DNA from: CAZIOH01 sp964540815
GTDB lineage: Bacteria; Myxococcota_A; Polyangia; Fen-1088
Length of the DNA: 33,919 nt
Assembly (NCBI GenBank): GCA_964540815.1
Contig: CAZIOH010000074.1
Span: 1-33,919 of the forward strand
Direction of reading: 5' to 3'
In this document: positions 16,199-24,397 of the stretch, piece by piece
Layout of the letters: each line of letters begins with the position of its first letter
Position numbering within the stretch: the first letter of the stretch is position 1
Program-made: the position numbers and the translations under genes
Notes under the pieces: model-generated
What the model saw: only the letters and a program-made list of their open reading frames with translations
What the model was told of the DNA's origin: nothing
Database searches by the model: none

Positions 16199-17581
16199 TC
16201 ATGGTGGTCCCCACCCCGGCGTGGCCGGGCGGGGCTGGGTGGTCCAGGTCGCCGGCTGGTCGCAGGCGTCCTCGGGGATGCGGTGGATGGACCGGCCGGA
16301 CCACGCCGCCGTCGCGGTCGGGGTGGCCGAGCCGTAGCTCGACAGCAACGCGCCATCGGCGGCGCGCAGCCGGATGGCCTCGCCCCCGTTCGAGAGCCCA
16401 TCGCCACCGAGCCGCGCGTCCACCCGCACGAGGACCGTGCCGGGAGCGGGTGGCGTGTCCTCGACGCTGGCGGGATCGAAGCCGGAGGGAACCACCAGCG
16501 CATAACTCCGTGCCGCGACGGAGACCGCAGGCAGGACGTCCTTGCCCTTGGCATCCTCCAGCGTCATCCCGCCCAGGTCGAGCGGGAGCGTGCCGAGGTT
16601 CTCGAGCTCGACGAACTCCTGCGCCGGCTCGGGACCGGCGGGGTTGGCGTGAATCTCGGTGATCGCGAGGGGCACCGCGCTCGCGGGCAGCGTGAGCTCC
16701 ACGGCGGCGGACTCCGCCAGGTTGCCGGCTGGGTCGACCGCCCGGACCAGCACCGAGAGGTCGGTCCCGGGCGGCAGGGCGCCGAGGCGCGCGGCTCCCT
16801 CGAACACCGTCAGCCCGCGGCCCACCGGGATCTCGCGGGCGGCGTCGGGCCCGGGATCGGCGGCGGACCGGAGCACGAGCTCGCCCGCCGCGGGCTCGTC
16901 CGTCCGGAACGACACCACCACGCAAGGTCCCGACAGGCTGACCGCGAGGTGGCCGATCGCGGGAGCGATGAGATCGGGAGCCGCCGCCGTGGTGAACTGG
17001 CCGACTGGCCCCGCGCGCAGGGACCGGCCGGCGGCGTCGGTCAGCCCCGGGGCCAAGCTCACGACGTAGGTCGTGGCGGGAGCGAGCGATCCCGCCAGCG
17101 GAACCAGCACGCAGGTCCAGGTGTCGGGCACCCCATCGCCGCAATCGACCGGTCGGGCCGGGCCGAGGACCGGATCTTCCACCGGCGGCGCGCCGGTGGC
17201 CCCGCTCTCCCCGGCGGCGGCGGTGAGGGAGATCGGAGAGGCGAAGTCCCCGAGCCCCAGCGGTGCCCGCAGCGTCACGCCGAAGAGGTTCGGCGGTACG
17301 TCGAAGGCGCCCGGGGCGGGCTCGAGGAGCGCCGCCGCCGCGGGGCCAGGCGGGGTCGTTGCCCCCCCGGCGGCGGCCGCGGCCGTGCCGAGGCTGGTGT
17401 CCGGACCACAGGCGAATCCCCCGCCAGTCGCGAGGGTGAGCCAGACGACAGCCGCGGCGGCCCTGCCGAGGGGCCCCCCGGCCCCGCGCGCGGACCGGGC
17501 CCCGGCGGCCGCCACCCTGCAGCGCGCTGCGGCGCAGGATCCAGGCCAGGATAGGGGCCACCAAGAAGACGACGCCGGCAT
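16199..17581 (-). CDS. Lamin-tail-domain surface protein, probable lipoprotein
   Basis: Up to 460 residues. An N-terminal hydrophobic stretch (AAAAVVWLTLATGGGFACG) ends at a cysteine in a lipobox-like setting, suggesting a lipoprotein. Two beta-rich modules follow: one of the bacterial Ig/fibronectin-like type (FDVPPNLFGVTLRAPLG to VGQFTTAAAPD, resembling Big_5) and one with DPAGNLAESAAVEL. The C-terminal third is a lamin tail domain (LAITEIHANPAGPEPAQEFV, LENLGTLPLDLGGMTLED, then GGEAIRLRAADGALLSSYG and ATWTTQPRPATPGWG). Such proteins are extracellular or surface structures of unknown binding. Start uncertain: ATG at 17581 or GTG at 17515; neither has a good ribosome binding site. Lies 59 bases upstream of yebC on the same strand and divergent from maf. 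Confidence 0.8.
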   Translation of the reverse strand: MPASSSWWPLSWPGSCAAARCRVAAAGARSARGAGGPLGRAAAAVVWLTLATGGGFACGPDTSLGTAAAAAGGATTPPGPAAAALLEPAPGAFDVPPNLFGVTLRAPLGLGDFASPISLTAAAGESGATGAPPVEDPVLGPARPVDCGDGVPDTWTCVLVPLAGSLAPATTYVVSLAPGLTDAAGRSLRAGPVGQFTTAAAPDLIAPAIGHLAVSLSGPCVVVSFRTDEPAAGELVLRSAADPGPDAAREIPVGRGLTVFEGAARLGALPPGTDLSVLVRAVDPAGNLAESAAVELTLPASAVPLAITEIHANPAGPEPAQEFVELENLGTLPLDLGGMTLEDAKGKDVLPAVSVAARSYALVVPSGFDPASVEDTPPAPGTVLVRVDARLGGDGLSNGGEAIRLRAADGALLSSYGSATPTATAAWSGRSIHRIPEDACDQPATWTTQPRPATPGWGPP

Positions 17582-17730
17582 CGAACGGGGTTTTCGGCGG
17601 CGCCCGCCGGGGGTTGCGCGCCGAACGGGAACCCGCAGCGCCCACGTCGCCGGGCCGGCCCGGCGCTGGACACGGCACGGATGCTATGGCCGGGCGCCGG
17701 GATCGGGTAAATACCCGGCGGTGGATCGAC

Positions 17731-18381
17731 ATGGTTGAGCATGGTGACCCGGCGCCCGCCCCGGCGGTGGACGTCATCCTGGCGTCCGCCTCGCCGCGCC
17801 GGCGCGAGCTCCTCGAGCGCATCGGCCTTCGCCTCCGGGTGGAGGCGGCGGACATCGACGAGTCCCCACGCCCCGGCGAGGGCGCCGCGGACTACGTCCG
17901 CCGGATGGCGACATCGAAGGCCGAGGCGGCCCTGGGGTCGCCCGGAACGCGCGCGGCCGCGCTCGACATCCCGCTGCTGGCGGCCGACACCACGGTCATC
18001 GTGAGCGGGGAGATCCTCGGCAAGCCCGCCGACGCCGCCGAGGCCCGCGCGATGCTGACGCGGCTCGCCGGCCGCCGCCACGAGGTCACCACCGCCTACC
18101 GGATCCACCTCGCCGGACGCCACATCGATCGCGCGGTCACCACGACGGTCGCCGTCCGTCTGCTCCAGCCCCGGGAGATCGACGCGTACGTCGCCTGCGG
18201 TGAGTGGCGCGGAAAGGCGGGCGGGTACGCCGTGCAGGGCGTGGCGGCGGCCTTCGTGACCGAGCTGCGGGGCTCGCTCACCAACGTGGTCGGGTTGCCG
18301 CTGGCCGAGGTGCTGGCCGATCTTCGAGCCATCGGCGGCCTCGGAGCGTACCCGCCCCTCGCGTTCCCGGAGGGGGCATGA
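17731..18381 (+). CDS. maf: Maf-family nucleotide pyrophosphatase
   Basis: 216 residues from ATG at 17731. Hydrolyses dTTP/UTP or modified nucleotides to the monophosphate as a house-cleaning enzyme. Signatures: ILASASPRRRELLERIG (Ser-x-Ser-Pro-Arg-Arg near residues 19-24), catalytic Asp86 in LLAADTTVIVSGEILGKP, RLAGRRHEVTTAYRI, ACGEWRGKAGGYAVQG and SLTNVVGLPLAEV. An ATG at 17686 in the same frame would add 15 non-conserved residues. The variable WRGKAGGYAVQG loop is compatible with the dTTP/UTP pyrophosphatase (YhdE) subgroup. Followed by yggS after 76 bases. Confidence 0.94.
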   Translation: MVEHGDPAPAPAVDVILASASPRRRELLERIGLRLRVEAADIDESPRPGEGAADYVRRMATSKAEAALGSPGTRAAALDIPLLAADTTVIVSGEILGKPADAAEARAMLTRLAGRRHEVTTAYRIHLAGRHIDRAVTTTVAVRLLQPREIDAYVACGEWRGKAGGYAVQGVAAAFVTELRGSLTNVVGLPLAEVLADLRAIGGLGAYPPLAFPEGA

Positions 18382-18457
18382 CCCGCCGCCCGCTCGCCCA
18401 CCGCGGTCAGCCAGTCCGGCGCGGCAGGCGAGTCCGGTGCTGGACGCTCCTGCAAAG

Positions 18458-19315
18458 ATGGACGCGCGCGCGGCCGTGACGCGGACCCCGGAGGATCGTG
18501 CGGCCGCGATTGCCGCGGCCCTCGCTGCCACCCGCGACCGCATCGCCGAGGCCGCGCGCGCGGCCGGGCGCGCCGCAGGGTCGGTGCGCCTCATCGCGGT
18601 CAGCAAGAGGATGCCCGAGGTCGATCTGCGCGCCGCGCTGGCCGCCGGCCAGCGCGACTTCGCCGAGAACTATGCCCAGGAGCTGCGTGACAAGCGGGCA
18701 GCCTTCGCGGCGGGGAGCGCGGCGATCCTGGGCGGGTCGGCCCACGCCGTCGATTTCCCCCCCCGCCCCCCGGTCACCGTGCTCACCCCGCCGGATCTCC
18801 GGTGGCATTTCATCGGCCCCCTGCAGAGCAACAAGCTCAAGTATCTGGTCGGGCAGGTCGCGCTCATCCACACCGTCGATTCGCCCGAGCTCGTCGCGCA
18901 GATCGATCTTCGGCTCGGACCTCGGCCCGGTGCGACGCCATCCGCGCGGGACGACCCGGCGAGCCGCACCCAGGACTGCCTGGTGCAGGTGAATCTGGCG
19001 GGCGCGGCGCGACAGAGTGGCGTGCCCCCCGATCGGCTGGGGGGCCTGCTGGATGCGTTCGCCGGCTCTCCCCGGGTGGCGTGCATCGGCCTCATGCTCA
19101 TCCCGCCGCAATCCGCCGCCGACGACCCGACCGCCGCGCGCCGGCATTTTGCCACGCTGCGGGAGCTCGCGGAGCGGGAGCGGCGCGTGGCGCGCCCGAA
19201 CGTCGATTTGCGCGAGCTCTCGATGGGGATGAGTCATGATTTCCCCCTGGCGATCGCCGAGGGAGCGACCATGGTGCGGGTGGGAACCGCCATCTTCGGC
19301 GCGCGTCCCCGGTGA
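18458..19315 (+). CDS. yggS: YggS/PLPBP family pyridoxal phosphate-binding protein
   Basis: 285 residues from ATG at 18458; a GTG at 18437 is an alternative. Alanine-racemase-like barrel that binds pyridoxal 5'-phosphate and keeps B6 homeostasis without known catalysis. The cofactor lysine is Lys50 in RLIAVSKRMP; other blocks are RDFAENYAQELRDK, RWHFIGPLQSNKLKYL, IHTVDSPELV, CIGLMLIPP, LSMGMSHDFPLAIAEG and VRVGTAIFGAR. Two inserts (after the AENYAQELRDK block, and the DPASRTQ region) make it longer than the usual 230. The TGA overlaps the ATG of the next gene by one base. Confidence 0.95.
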   Translation: MDARAAVTRTPEDRAAAIAAALAATRDRIAEAARAAGRAAGSVRLIAVSKRMPEVDLRAALAAGQRDFAENYAQELRDKRAAFAAGSAAILGGSAHAVDFPPRPPVTVLTPPDLRWHFIGPLQSNKLKYLVGQVALIHTVDSPELVAQIDLRLGPRPGATPSARDDPASRTQDCLVQVNLAGAARQSGVPPDRLGGLLDAFAGSPRVACIGLMLIPPQSAADDPTAARRHFATLRELAERERRVARPNVDLRELSMGMSHDFPLAIAEGATMVRVGTAIFGARPR

Positions 19316-20550
19316 TGACGGCCCTCGACTCGACAAAGCGACGCAGCTCCTCCGGGGCGCCCGGACGGGGGCGGGTCGGCATGGTCGTCCCACGCGGCGC
19401 CCGCGCGGGCGTGGTCGCAGGCCGGGTCCTTGCTGGGGCCGCGACGCTCGTGGCCGTCGGTTGCTGGCTCGCCGATGGCCCGGTCGGGGCGAACCGCGCG
19501 TGGGCGGCGGAGTTGCCGGCCGACGCGCCGGGGACGCCGGCCGTCGACGACGGGAGCGGCTCGAATCAACGGGTGGACGAGGACCAGCCCGAGCCCGACG
19601 AATCCGGCCATTCCCGCCCCGGCGTGCGTGGTGGTGGCCCGACCGCGGAGCCTGGCCACCTCGACCCCGAGGACGCGCCCGCCGCGACGGACGCGCCCCA
19701 GCTTCGCAACCTCGAACCCGTCACGCGTCTTTACATCGACGGCAGCTATGCCCAGACGCCGGACCTGTCGGCGTTGCCCTTCGTCCTCGGCTCGGGCAGC
19801 AACACGCGCGGCGCCGTCGGAGGCAGCCTCAAGTGGAGGCGCTTTCAGTTCGAGACCGAGCTCCCGAGCGCGCAGTCCACCACCCTGTTCCTGACCGCCG
19901 TTCCCGGGGGGATGCCGATCCCCGAGGACCAGCACCAGACCTCGCGCGCCATCGGAGACTGGCGGCTCGGTGCGCAATGGACCGAGGCGCTGCCGGCGGC
20001 GATCACCCCGAGCTGGCTGGACTGGGAGGGCGGCATCTCCCTGCGGGCCCGCATCCCGACCCACACGACGCGCTTCCAGTTCCACCTGGTCGATGGAACC
20101 CTCGGGGTGTACCGGTTTCCGTACTACTTCCACCTCGAGCCGGCGCTGCTGCTCGGGGGCGCGGTGGGGCCGCTGTCGTTCGTGGTCAACCAGGGCGCGC
20201 TGGTGCTGGTCGGCCCCGACGGGAGCTTCGGGGATCTGTACTTCAGGGTGCCCACCCTCTTCTTCTGGGACGCCCACTATGCGCTGGCGCTGCGCCTGGC
20301 CAGCTTCCTGTCGGTGTACTCCGAGCTCGCCACCGTCTTCCAGGGCAACCGCATCGCCGATCCCAACTTCCAGAAGCTGAACGGGATTCGCTCGGTGGCC
20401 TTCGCCCCTGGGCTCGGCATCCGGCTGCCCCTCGGCATCCGGATCGACGTGATCCTGCGCTGGGCGGTGACCCGGGACGCCAACCTGTTCGGGGTCATCA
20501 GCTACGCGGGCAGCCGCTCGGGAACCGTTCGGGTGTCGGTCTTCTTCTGA
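19315..20550 (+). CDS. Predicted outer-membrane beta-barrel protein
   Basis: 411 residues. N-terminal positively charged region then a hydrophobic segment (VVAGRVLAGAATLVAVGCWL), a likely signal peptide, then about 60 residues rich in Pro/Asp/Gly/Glu. From about 135 onward the sequence alternates short amphipathic strands with turns (for example RLYIDGSYAQ, GGSLKWRRFQFETEL, GDWRLGAQW, WEGGISLRARIP, FRVPTLFFWDAHYALALRLA) and ends in VRVSVFF, with the terminal phenylalanine recognised by the BAM complex. I read it as a barrel of about 10-14 strands with no family assignment. Overlaps yggS by one base, so it may be expressed from the same message. Confidence 0.7.
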   Translation: MTALDSTKRRSSSGAPGRGRVGMVVPRGARAGVVAGRVLAGAATLVAVGCWLADGPVGANRAWAAELPADAPGTPAVDDGSGSNQRVDEDQPEPDESGHSRPGVRGGGPTAEPGHLDPEDAPAATDAPQLRNLEPVTRLYIDGSYAQTPDLSALPFVLGSGSNTRGAVGGSLKWRRFQFETELPSAQSTTLFLTAVPGGMPIPEDQHQTSRAIGDWRLGAQWTEALPAAITPSWLDWEGGISLRARIPTHTTRFQFHLVDGTLGVYRFPYYFHLEPALLLGGAVGPLSFVVNQGALVLVGPDGSFGDLYFRVPTLFFWDAHYALALRLASFLSVYSELATVFQGNRIADPNFQKLNGIRSVAFAPGLGIRLPLGIRIDVILRWAVTRDANLFGVISYAGSRSGTVRVSVFF

Positions 20551-20602
20551 AAGAAAGCCCCCCACGCGGGCACCAACCGTGTAGTCTGCAGGAGGTTCAT
20601 CC

Positions 20603-21124
20603 ATGATCCGTAGATCGTTGGCCCGCGACGCGCACGCCGCGTCCCCCGTCCCGTCGTCCGTGCTCCGGTCGTCCGTCCTGCCTGGCGCGGCGGTCGGCAT
20701 GCTGGTCGTGCTGATGGTCGGCCTGCTGACGGGCCTCGGGTGTTCGTCGGGTGGAGGCGGAAAGTTGCAAGACGCCGCCGCGGACTTCGCCATCGACTAC
20801 CGGTTTGGCGATCTGCCGCCCGGCTGTCCGCCCGGCGTCGCCAACGACAAGGGGGTCGGGAAGACCTGCTCGAAGGGCGGACACGAGTGCTCGGGCACGC
20901 AGATTTGCACCTGCGACACCACCTTCGGAGTCACGCCCCCCGTCAACACCCCGTGCTTCTGCACCAGCTGGTTCCTGAACCAGGCCGGCTCCCAGAGCCA
21001 GGCCTGCGATGCGGTGCCCGCCGGCGCCTGCGGTCAGAACGCCATCTGCTGCGGCTACATGAACGTGGCCGCCATCTGCGTGCCCAACGCCTGTCTCGAA
21101 TCGGCCGCCTGCCCCGTCTTCTGA
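20603..21124 (+). CDS. Cysteine-rich probable lipoprotein
   Basis: 173 residues with a strong ribosome binding site (GCAGGAGG, 7 bases before ATG). A hydrophobic signal (GMLVVLMVGLLTGLGC) ends at Cys47 in a lipobox-like context, though glycine at -3 is not ideal. The mature part has 14 further cysteines in about 125 residues, arranged in closely spaced pairs (GCPPG, CSKGGHECSGTQICTCD, TPCFC, CGQNAICCGY, VPNACLESAAC), implying seven disulfides. This resembles the Cys-rich secreted modules frequent in Myxococcota, but I recognise no named domain. It lies 52 bases after the barrel gene on the same strand. Confidence 0.75.
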   Translation: MIRRSLARDAHAASPVPSSVLRSSVLPGAAVGMLVVLMVGLLTGLGCSSGGGGKLQDAAADFAIDYRFGDLPPGCPPGVANDKGVGKTCSKGGHECSGTQICTCDTTFGVTPPVNTPCFCTSWFLNQAGSQSQACDAVPAGACGQNAICCGYMNVAAICVPNACLESAACPVF

Positions 21125-21140
21125 CGCGAAGCGGACGACA

Positions 21141-22370
21141 ATGATGAGCGGGCCCTCCGGCCGGCTGCCGTCGCCGTGGGGGCGCTGGATGCGCCGAGGG
21201 TTGCTGGGGCTCGCCGCGGTGGCGATCGCGCTCGTGGCGTTCGCCCTCGTCGACGGGTGGCGCGCCTTCGGCCGGCGCGCCACGGGCGCGCGCCGCGCTC
21301 GCATGGAGGCGTCACCCGAATGGCGGGACGGCCACTTCGTGAATCCCCAGCCCCTGCGCAACAGCGTCAGCCAGACGCTGTCGGGCGCGTGGCACATCAG
21401 CCCGGACGTGAGCCCGGCCGTGCCTGTGCCCGTCGACACCGACCTGCGGCGCGCCCTCGACACGCCGCCGGTCACGGGTTTGCGGGTGACCTGGCTCGGG
21501 CACTCGACGGTGCTGCTGGAGATCGACGGTCGGCGGGTGCTGGTCGATCCCGTGTGGAGCGGTCGCGCCTCGCCGCTCGGCTGGGTGGGGCCGCGCCGCT
21601 GGTTCACGCCGCCGATCGCGCTCGCGGACCTGCCCGCGATCGACGCGGTTCTGATCACGCACGATCACTACGACCACCTCGATCTCGCCAGCATCGTCGC
21701 GATCATGGCCGCGATGAAGGGCTGGCCCACGACGTTCGTGGTTCCGCTCGGCATCGGGGCCCACCTCGCGTCGTGGGGTGTGCCGGAAGCACGCATCGTC
21801 GAGCTCGACTGGTGGGGACGCACGCGCATCGGGGTGACCGGGGGAAAAGAGCCGCGGCCGGACGCGCTCGAGATCGTGTGCACGCCGGCGCGTCACGCGT
21901 CGGGTCGGATGCTGATCGACGACGACGCCAAGCTATGGGCGGGCTATGCGATCATCGGCCCGCGCCACCGCGTCTACGACTCGGGTGACACCGGGCTCTT
22001 CCCGGCGCTGCGCGAGATCGGCGCCCGCCTGGGACCCTTCGACCTGACGATGATCGAGGTCGGGCAGTACAATCGCGCGTGGCCCGACTGGCACCTCGGC
22101 CCCGAGCAGGCGGTGCGCGCCCACCAGATGGTCCGCGGGGGCGTGCTGCTGCCCGTGCACTGGGGCGCCTTCGCGCTCGCGTATCACGCCTGGACCGAGC
22201 CCATCGAGCGCGCGCTGGCGGCGGCCGACGCCGCCGGCGTGACGGTGCTGGCGCCGCGACCCGGTCGAGCCGTCGAGCCGGCGGCCCCACCGCCGCGGGA
22301 CCGGTGGTGGCCCACGCTGCCCTGGAACACCGGCGACCGGGATCCCATCAGGTCGACGCAGATGAATTGA
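21141..22370 (+). CDS. NAPE-PLD/RomA-type MBL-fold hydrolase
   Basis: 409 residues with an N-terminal transmembrane or signal anchor (RRGLLGLAAVAIALVAFALV). The metallo-beta-lactamase domain has WLGHSTVLLEIDG, LVDPVWSGRASP, LITHDHYDHLD (HxHxDH), a PARHASGR block, YDSGDTGLF and the C-terminal VHWGAFALAYHAWTEPIER, the last being characteristic of the RomA and N-acyl-phosphatidylethanolamine phospholipase D group. It may act on phospholipids or N-acyl lipids at the membrane surface; substrate is inference. The start could be 21141 or 21144 (ATGATG). Its stop directly abuts the convergent esterase stop. Confidence 0.92.
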   Translation: MMSGPSGRLPSPWGRWMRRGLLGLAAVAIALVAFALVDGWRAFGRRATGARRARMEASPEWRDGHFVNPQPLRNSVSQTLSGAWHISPDVSPAVPVPVDTDLRRALDTPPVTGLRVTWLGHSTVLLEIDGRRVLVDPVWSGRASPLGWVGPRRWFTPPIALADLPAIDAVLITHDHYDHLDLASIVAIMAAMKGWPTTFVVPLGIGAHLASWGVPEARIVELDWWGRTRIGVTGGKEPRPDALEIVCTPARHASGRMLIDDDAKLWAGYAIIGPRHRVYDSGDTGLFPALREIGARLGPFDLTMIEVGQYNRAWPDWHLGPEQAVRAHQMVRGGVLLPVHWGAFALAYHAWTEPIERALAAADAAGVTVLAPRPGRAVEPAAPPPRDRWWPTLPWNTGDRDPIRSTQMN

Positions 22371-23120
22371 TCACTTCAGGTAGGCCGCGAGACCGATCTT
22401 CTGGTCCTTCAGCGCCTGGGCGACAACCGCCGCGACCTTGGTGGCGCCTTCGGTCTTGAAGTGGGTGCCGTCGAACCAGAACGTCGCGCTGCCGGCCGGA
22501 CAGAGCTGGAGGCTGTTATAGAGGTCCACCGAGAGCTGAGTCAGATCGATGACCGGAACGTTGGCGGCCGCGGCGGCGGCCTTCGTCTCCGCTCCGAATC
22601 CCCGGTTCGGCATGTTCATCGAACCGGAACAGGACTGTCCGCTGGTGGACGTGCCGAAGATCGGGTTGGCGCCCTTCGCACGGATGCTGGTGGCCAGGAA
22701 GGCCAGATCCGATTGAAACAGGGCCTTGCCGACGTGTCGATTGCAGGTGGCGGTGGCGTCGTTGATGCCGAACGCGACGTACACCCAATCGCCCGGTTTC
22801 ATCCCTCGCGTGGCGTCGAGCATGGTCGTCAAGTTGTCGGAGTAGGTCTTGTCGTCGATGACCTGGCACTCGCCGTTGGCGTCGGTTGCGGTCTTGGAGA
22901 CGTTTGGGTCGCCCCAGATCCAGGTCTGGATGCTGCGGCCACCACGGGCCTGGTTGGAGACGGTGGCGTTGGGGCCGAAGTACTGCTGAAACTGCGAGGC
23001 CCAGCCGCATTGTCCGGTGCCGGCGCAGTTCTGCATGGTCGAGTCACCGACCATCCAGACCGTGATCTTCTTCGAAGGATCGACCGGCACCATGTCCGGC
23101 GGGGGGATCGCTCCGGTGCC
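22371..23120 (-). CDS. SGNH-hydrolase esterase, N-terminus lost in assembly gap
   Basis: About 249 residues visible; the 5' end runs into the N tract so the signal peptide and start are unknown. SGNH motifs in order: VWMVGDSTMQN (Ser nucleophile), NQARGGRSIQTWIWGD, VAFGINDATATC and FWFDGTHFKTEGA (Asp-x-x-His). The GDSTM and GGRS-I-x-T-W pattern fits the rhamnogalacturonan-acetylesterase (CE12)-like group, suggesting deacetylation of polysaccharide. Four to six cysteines and the Pro-rich start (GAIPPPDMVPVDPSK) indicate a secreted protein. A TTG-initiated frame beyond the gap (23273) appears to join only because of the arbitrary 100-N length. Confidence 0.85.
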   Translation of the reverse strand, partial: GTGAIPPPDMVPVDPSKKITVWMVGDSTMQNCAGTGQCGWASQFQQYFGPNATVSNQARGGRSIQTWIWGDPNVSKTATDANGECQVIDDKTYSDNLTTMLDATRGMKPGDWVYVAFGINDATATCNRHVGKALFQSDLAFLATSIRAKGANPIFGTSTSGQSCSGSMNMPNRGFGAETKAAAAAANVPVIDLTQLSVDLYNSLQLCPAGSATFWFDGTHFKTEGATKVAAVVAQALKDQKIGLAAYLK

Positions 23121-23220
23121 NNNNNNNNNNNNNNNNNNNNNNNNNNNNNNNNNNNNNNNNNNNNNNNNNNNNNNNNNNNNNNNNNNNNNNNNNNNNNNNN
23201 NNNNNNNNNNNNNNNNNNNN
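23121..23220. other. Assembly gap (100 N)
   Basis: Exactly 100 consecutive N, the conventional placeholder for a scaffold gap of unknown size. Order and orientation across it rest on scaffolding, and any reading frame through it is meaningless. Confidence 0.99.
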
Positions 23221-23580
23221 GCGGGAGCGAAGGTGCTGGTGAACCTATCCGTCTCGGTGGTCTCCTGACCCAACTTTCGACAAGACGCGCGAGCGCGGTC
23301 AGGCTCCAGATCACGCGCAGACGAGGTAAGCCGTTGACTGCCCGACCGGCGACGTAAGATCCTTTACGATACCGGCTGCGCCCCGTCTCCGGCCCATCGG
23401 TCCCGAGCGCGGGTGTGCCCGCCCTCGTCGCCCCTCGTCGCCTCCCATGGCACCCAGGATCGATCGATCCCCGGCCCGCACTTCTTGCACTGCCGTCGCG
23501 CGGGGCTGCCGAATTTTCGCTCGATCACACCGGCGCCGGGGGCTGGTGGCCGCGGATCACGGCTTGCAAGCTCGGGGCGG
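23221..23580 (+). promoter_or_regulatory. Gene-free region with candidate sigma-70-type promoter
   Basis: No convincing gene between the gap and the ABC transporter ATPase. TTGACT at 23334-23339 and TAAGAT at 23355-23360 resemble -35 and -10 boxes, but the spacer is 15 bp, shorter than ideal. It would transcribe the three-gene export module. The ATPase frame is open back to 23413 but carries no ABC-family sequence before about 23690. Confidence 0.35.
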
Positions 23581-24387
23581 GTGCCGCTCTCGACTCGTCC
23601 CTTCACGGCCATCCCTCTCTCCGCCACGGCCCCCTCACGGTCCGCGTCTCCGAGCCCAGCGGCGGTCAGCGGCGCCGCGGGCGCGCGCGCCGTCCTGTCG
23701 TGTCGCGCGCTCACCAAGGTGTACCGGATGGGCGAGGTCGACGTCCGCGCACTCGACGGGGTCGACTTCACGTTGCACGCGGGCGAGCTGCTCGTGCTGC
23801 TCGGCGCCTCCGGGAGTGGCAAGTCGACGCTGCTCAACATCCTCGGGGGCCTCGATGTTCCCACCTCGGGCCGGATCTTCTTTCTCGACCGCGAGCTCAC
23901 CCACGCCGACGACGACGAGCTGACCCAGTATCGCCGGCACAACGTCGGGTTCGTCTTCCAGTTCTACAACCTCATCCCGAGCCTCACCGCGCGCGAGAAC
24001 GTCGCGCTCGTGACCGACATCGCGGACGATCCCCTGCCCCCCGAGGATGCGCTCGCCCTGGTGGGTCTCGCCGATCGCCTGGATCACTTCCCGGGGCAGC
24101 TCTCGGGAGGTGAGCAGCAGCGGGTGGCCATCGCGCGCGCGGTCGCCAAGCGGCCACCGGTCCTGCTCTGTGACGAGCCCACCGGGGCGCTGGATTTTCG
24201 CACCGGCATCCTGGTGCTGGATGTCATCGAGCGCGTCAACCGCGAGCTCGGCACGGCGACCGCGGTCATCACCCACAACGCCCCCATCGCCGAGATCGCC
24301 GACCGCGTGGTGTCGCTGGCCGACGGCCGGGTCCAGAGCGAGCGGGTCGTCCAGCACCGCGCGCGGCCGAGCGAGCTGCGCTGGTGA
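23581..24387 (+). CDS. ABC transporter ATPase, LolD/MacB type
   Basis: ATP-binding subunit of an export system. Starting with GTG at 23581 gives 268 residues; GTG at 23413 is the longest option and the true start is unsure, since about 35 Ala/Ser/Pro-rich residues still precede the domain. Motifs: A-loop region LTKVYRMGEVDVRALDGVDF, Walker A GASGSGKST, Q-loop FVFQFYNLIPSLTARENV, signature LSGGEQQRVAIARA, Walker B VLLCDEPTGALD and H-loop AVITHN. The FYNLIPSLTAxENV segment is characteristic of the lipoprotein-release/macrolide-export (LolD, MacB, YbbA) family that works with FtsX-like permeases. The permease gene starts 10 bases after its stop. Confidence 0.93.
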   Translation: MPLSTRPFTAIPLSATAPSRSASPSPAAVSGAAGARAVLSCRALTKVYRMGEVDVRALDGVDFTLHAGELLVLLGASGSGKSTLLNILGGLDVPTSGRIFFLDRELTHADDDELTQYRRHNVGFVFQFYNLIPSLTARENVALVTDIADDPLPPEDALALVGLADRLDHFPGQLSGGEQQRVAIARAVAKRPPVLLCDEPTGALDFRTGILVLDVIERVNRELGTATAVITHNAPIAEIADRVVSLADGRVQSERVVQHRARPSELRW

Positions 24388-24397
24388 GGCCGCCGCC

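Noticed and set aside
23221..23273. Apparent N-terminus of the esterase beyond the gap
   Set aside because: Joined only by an arbitrary 100-N spacer, starts at TTG without a good ribosome binding site and does not look like a signal peptide.
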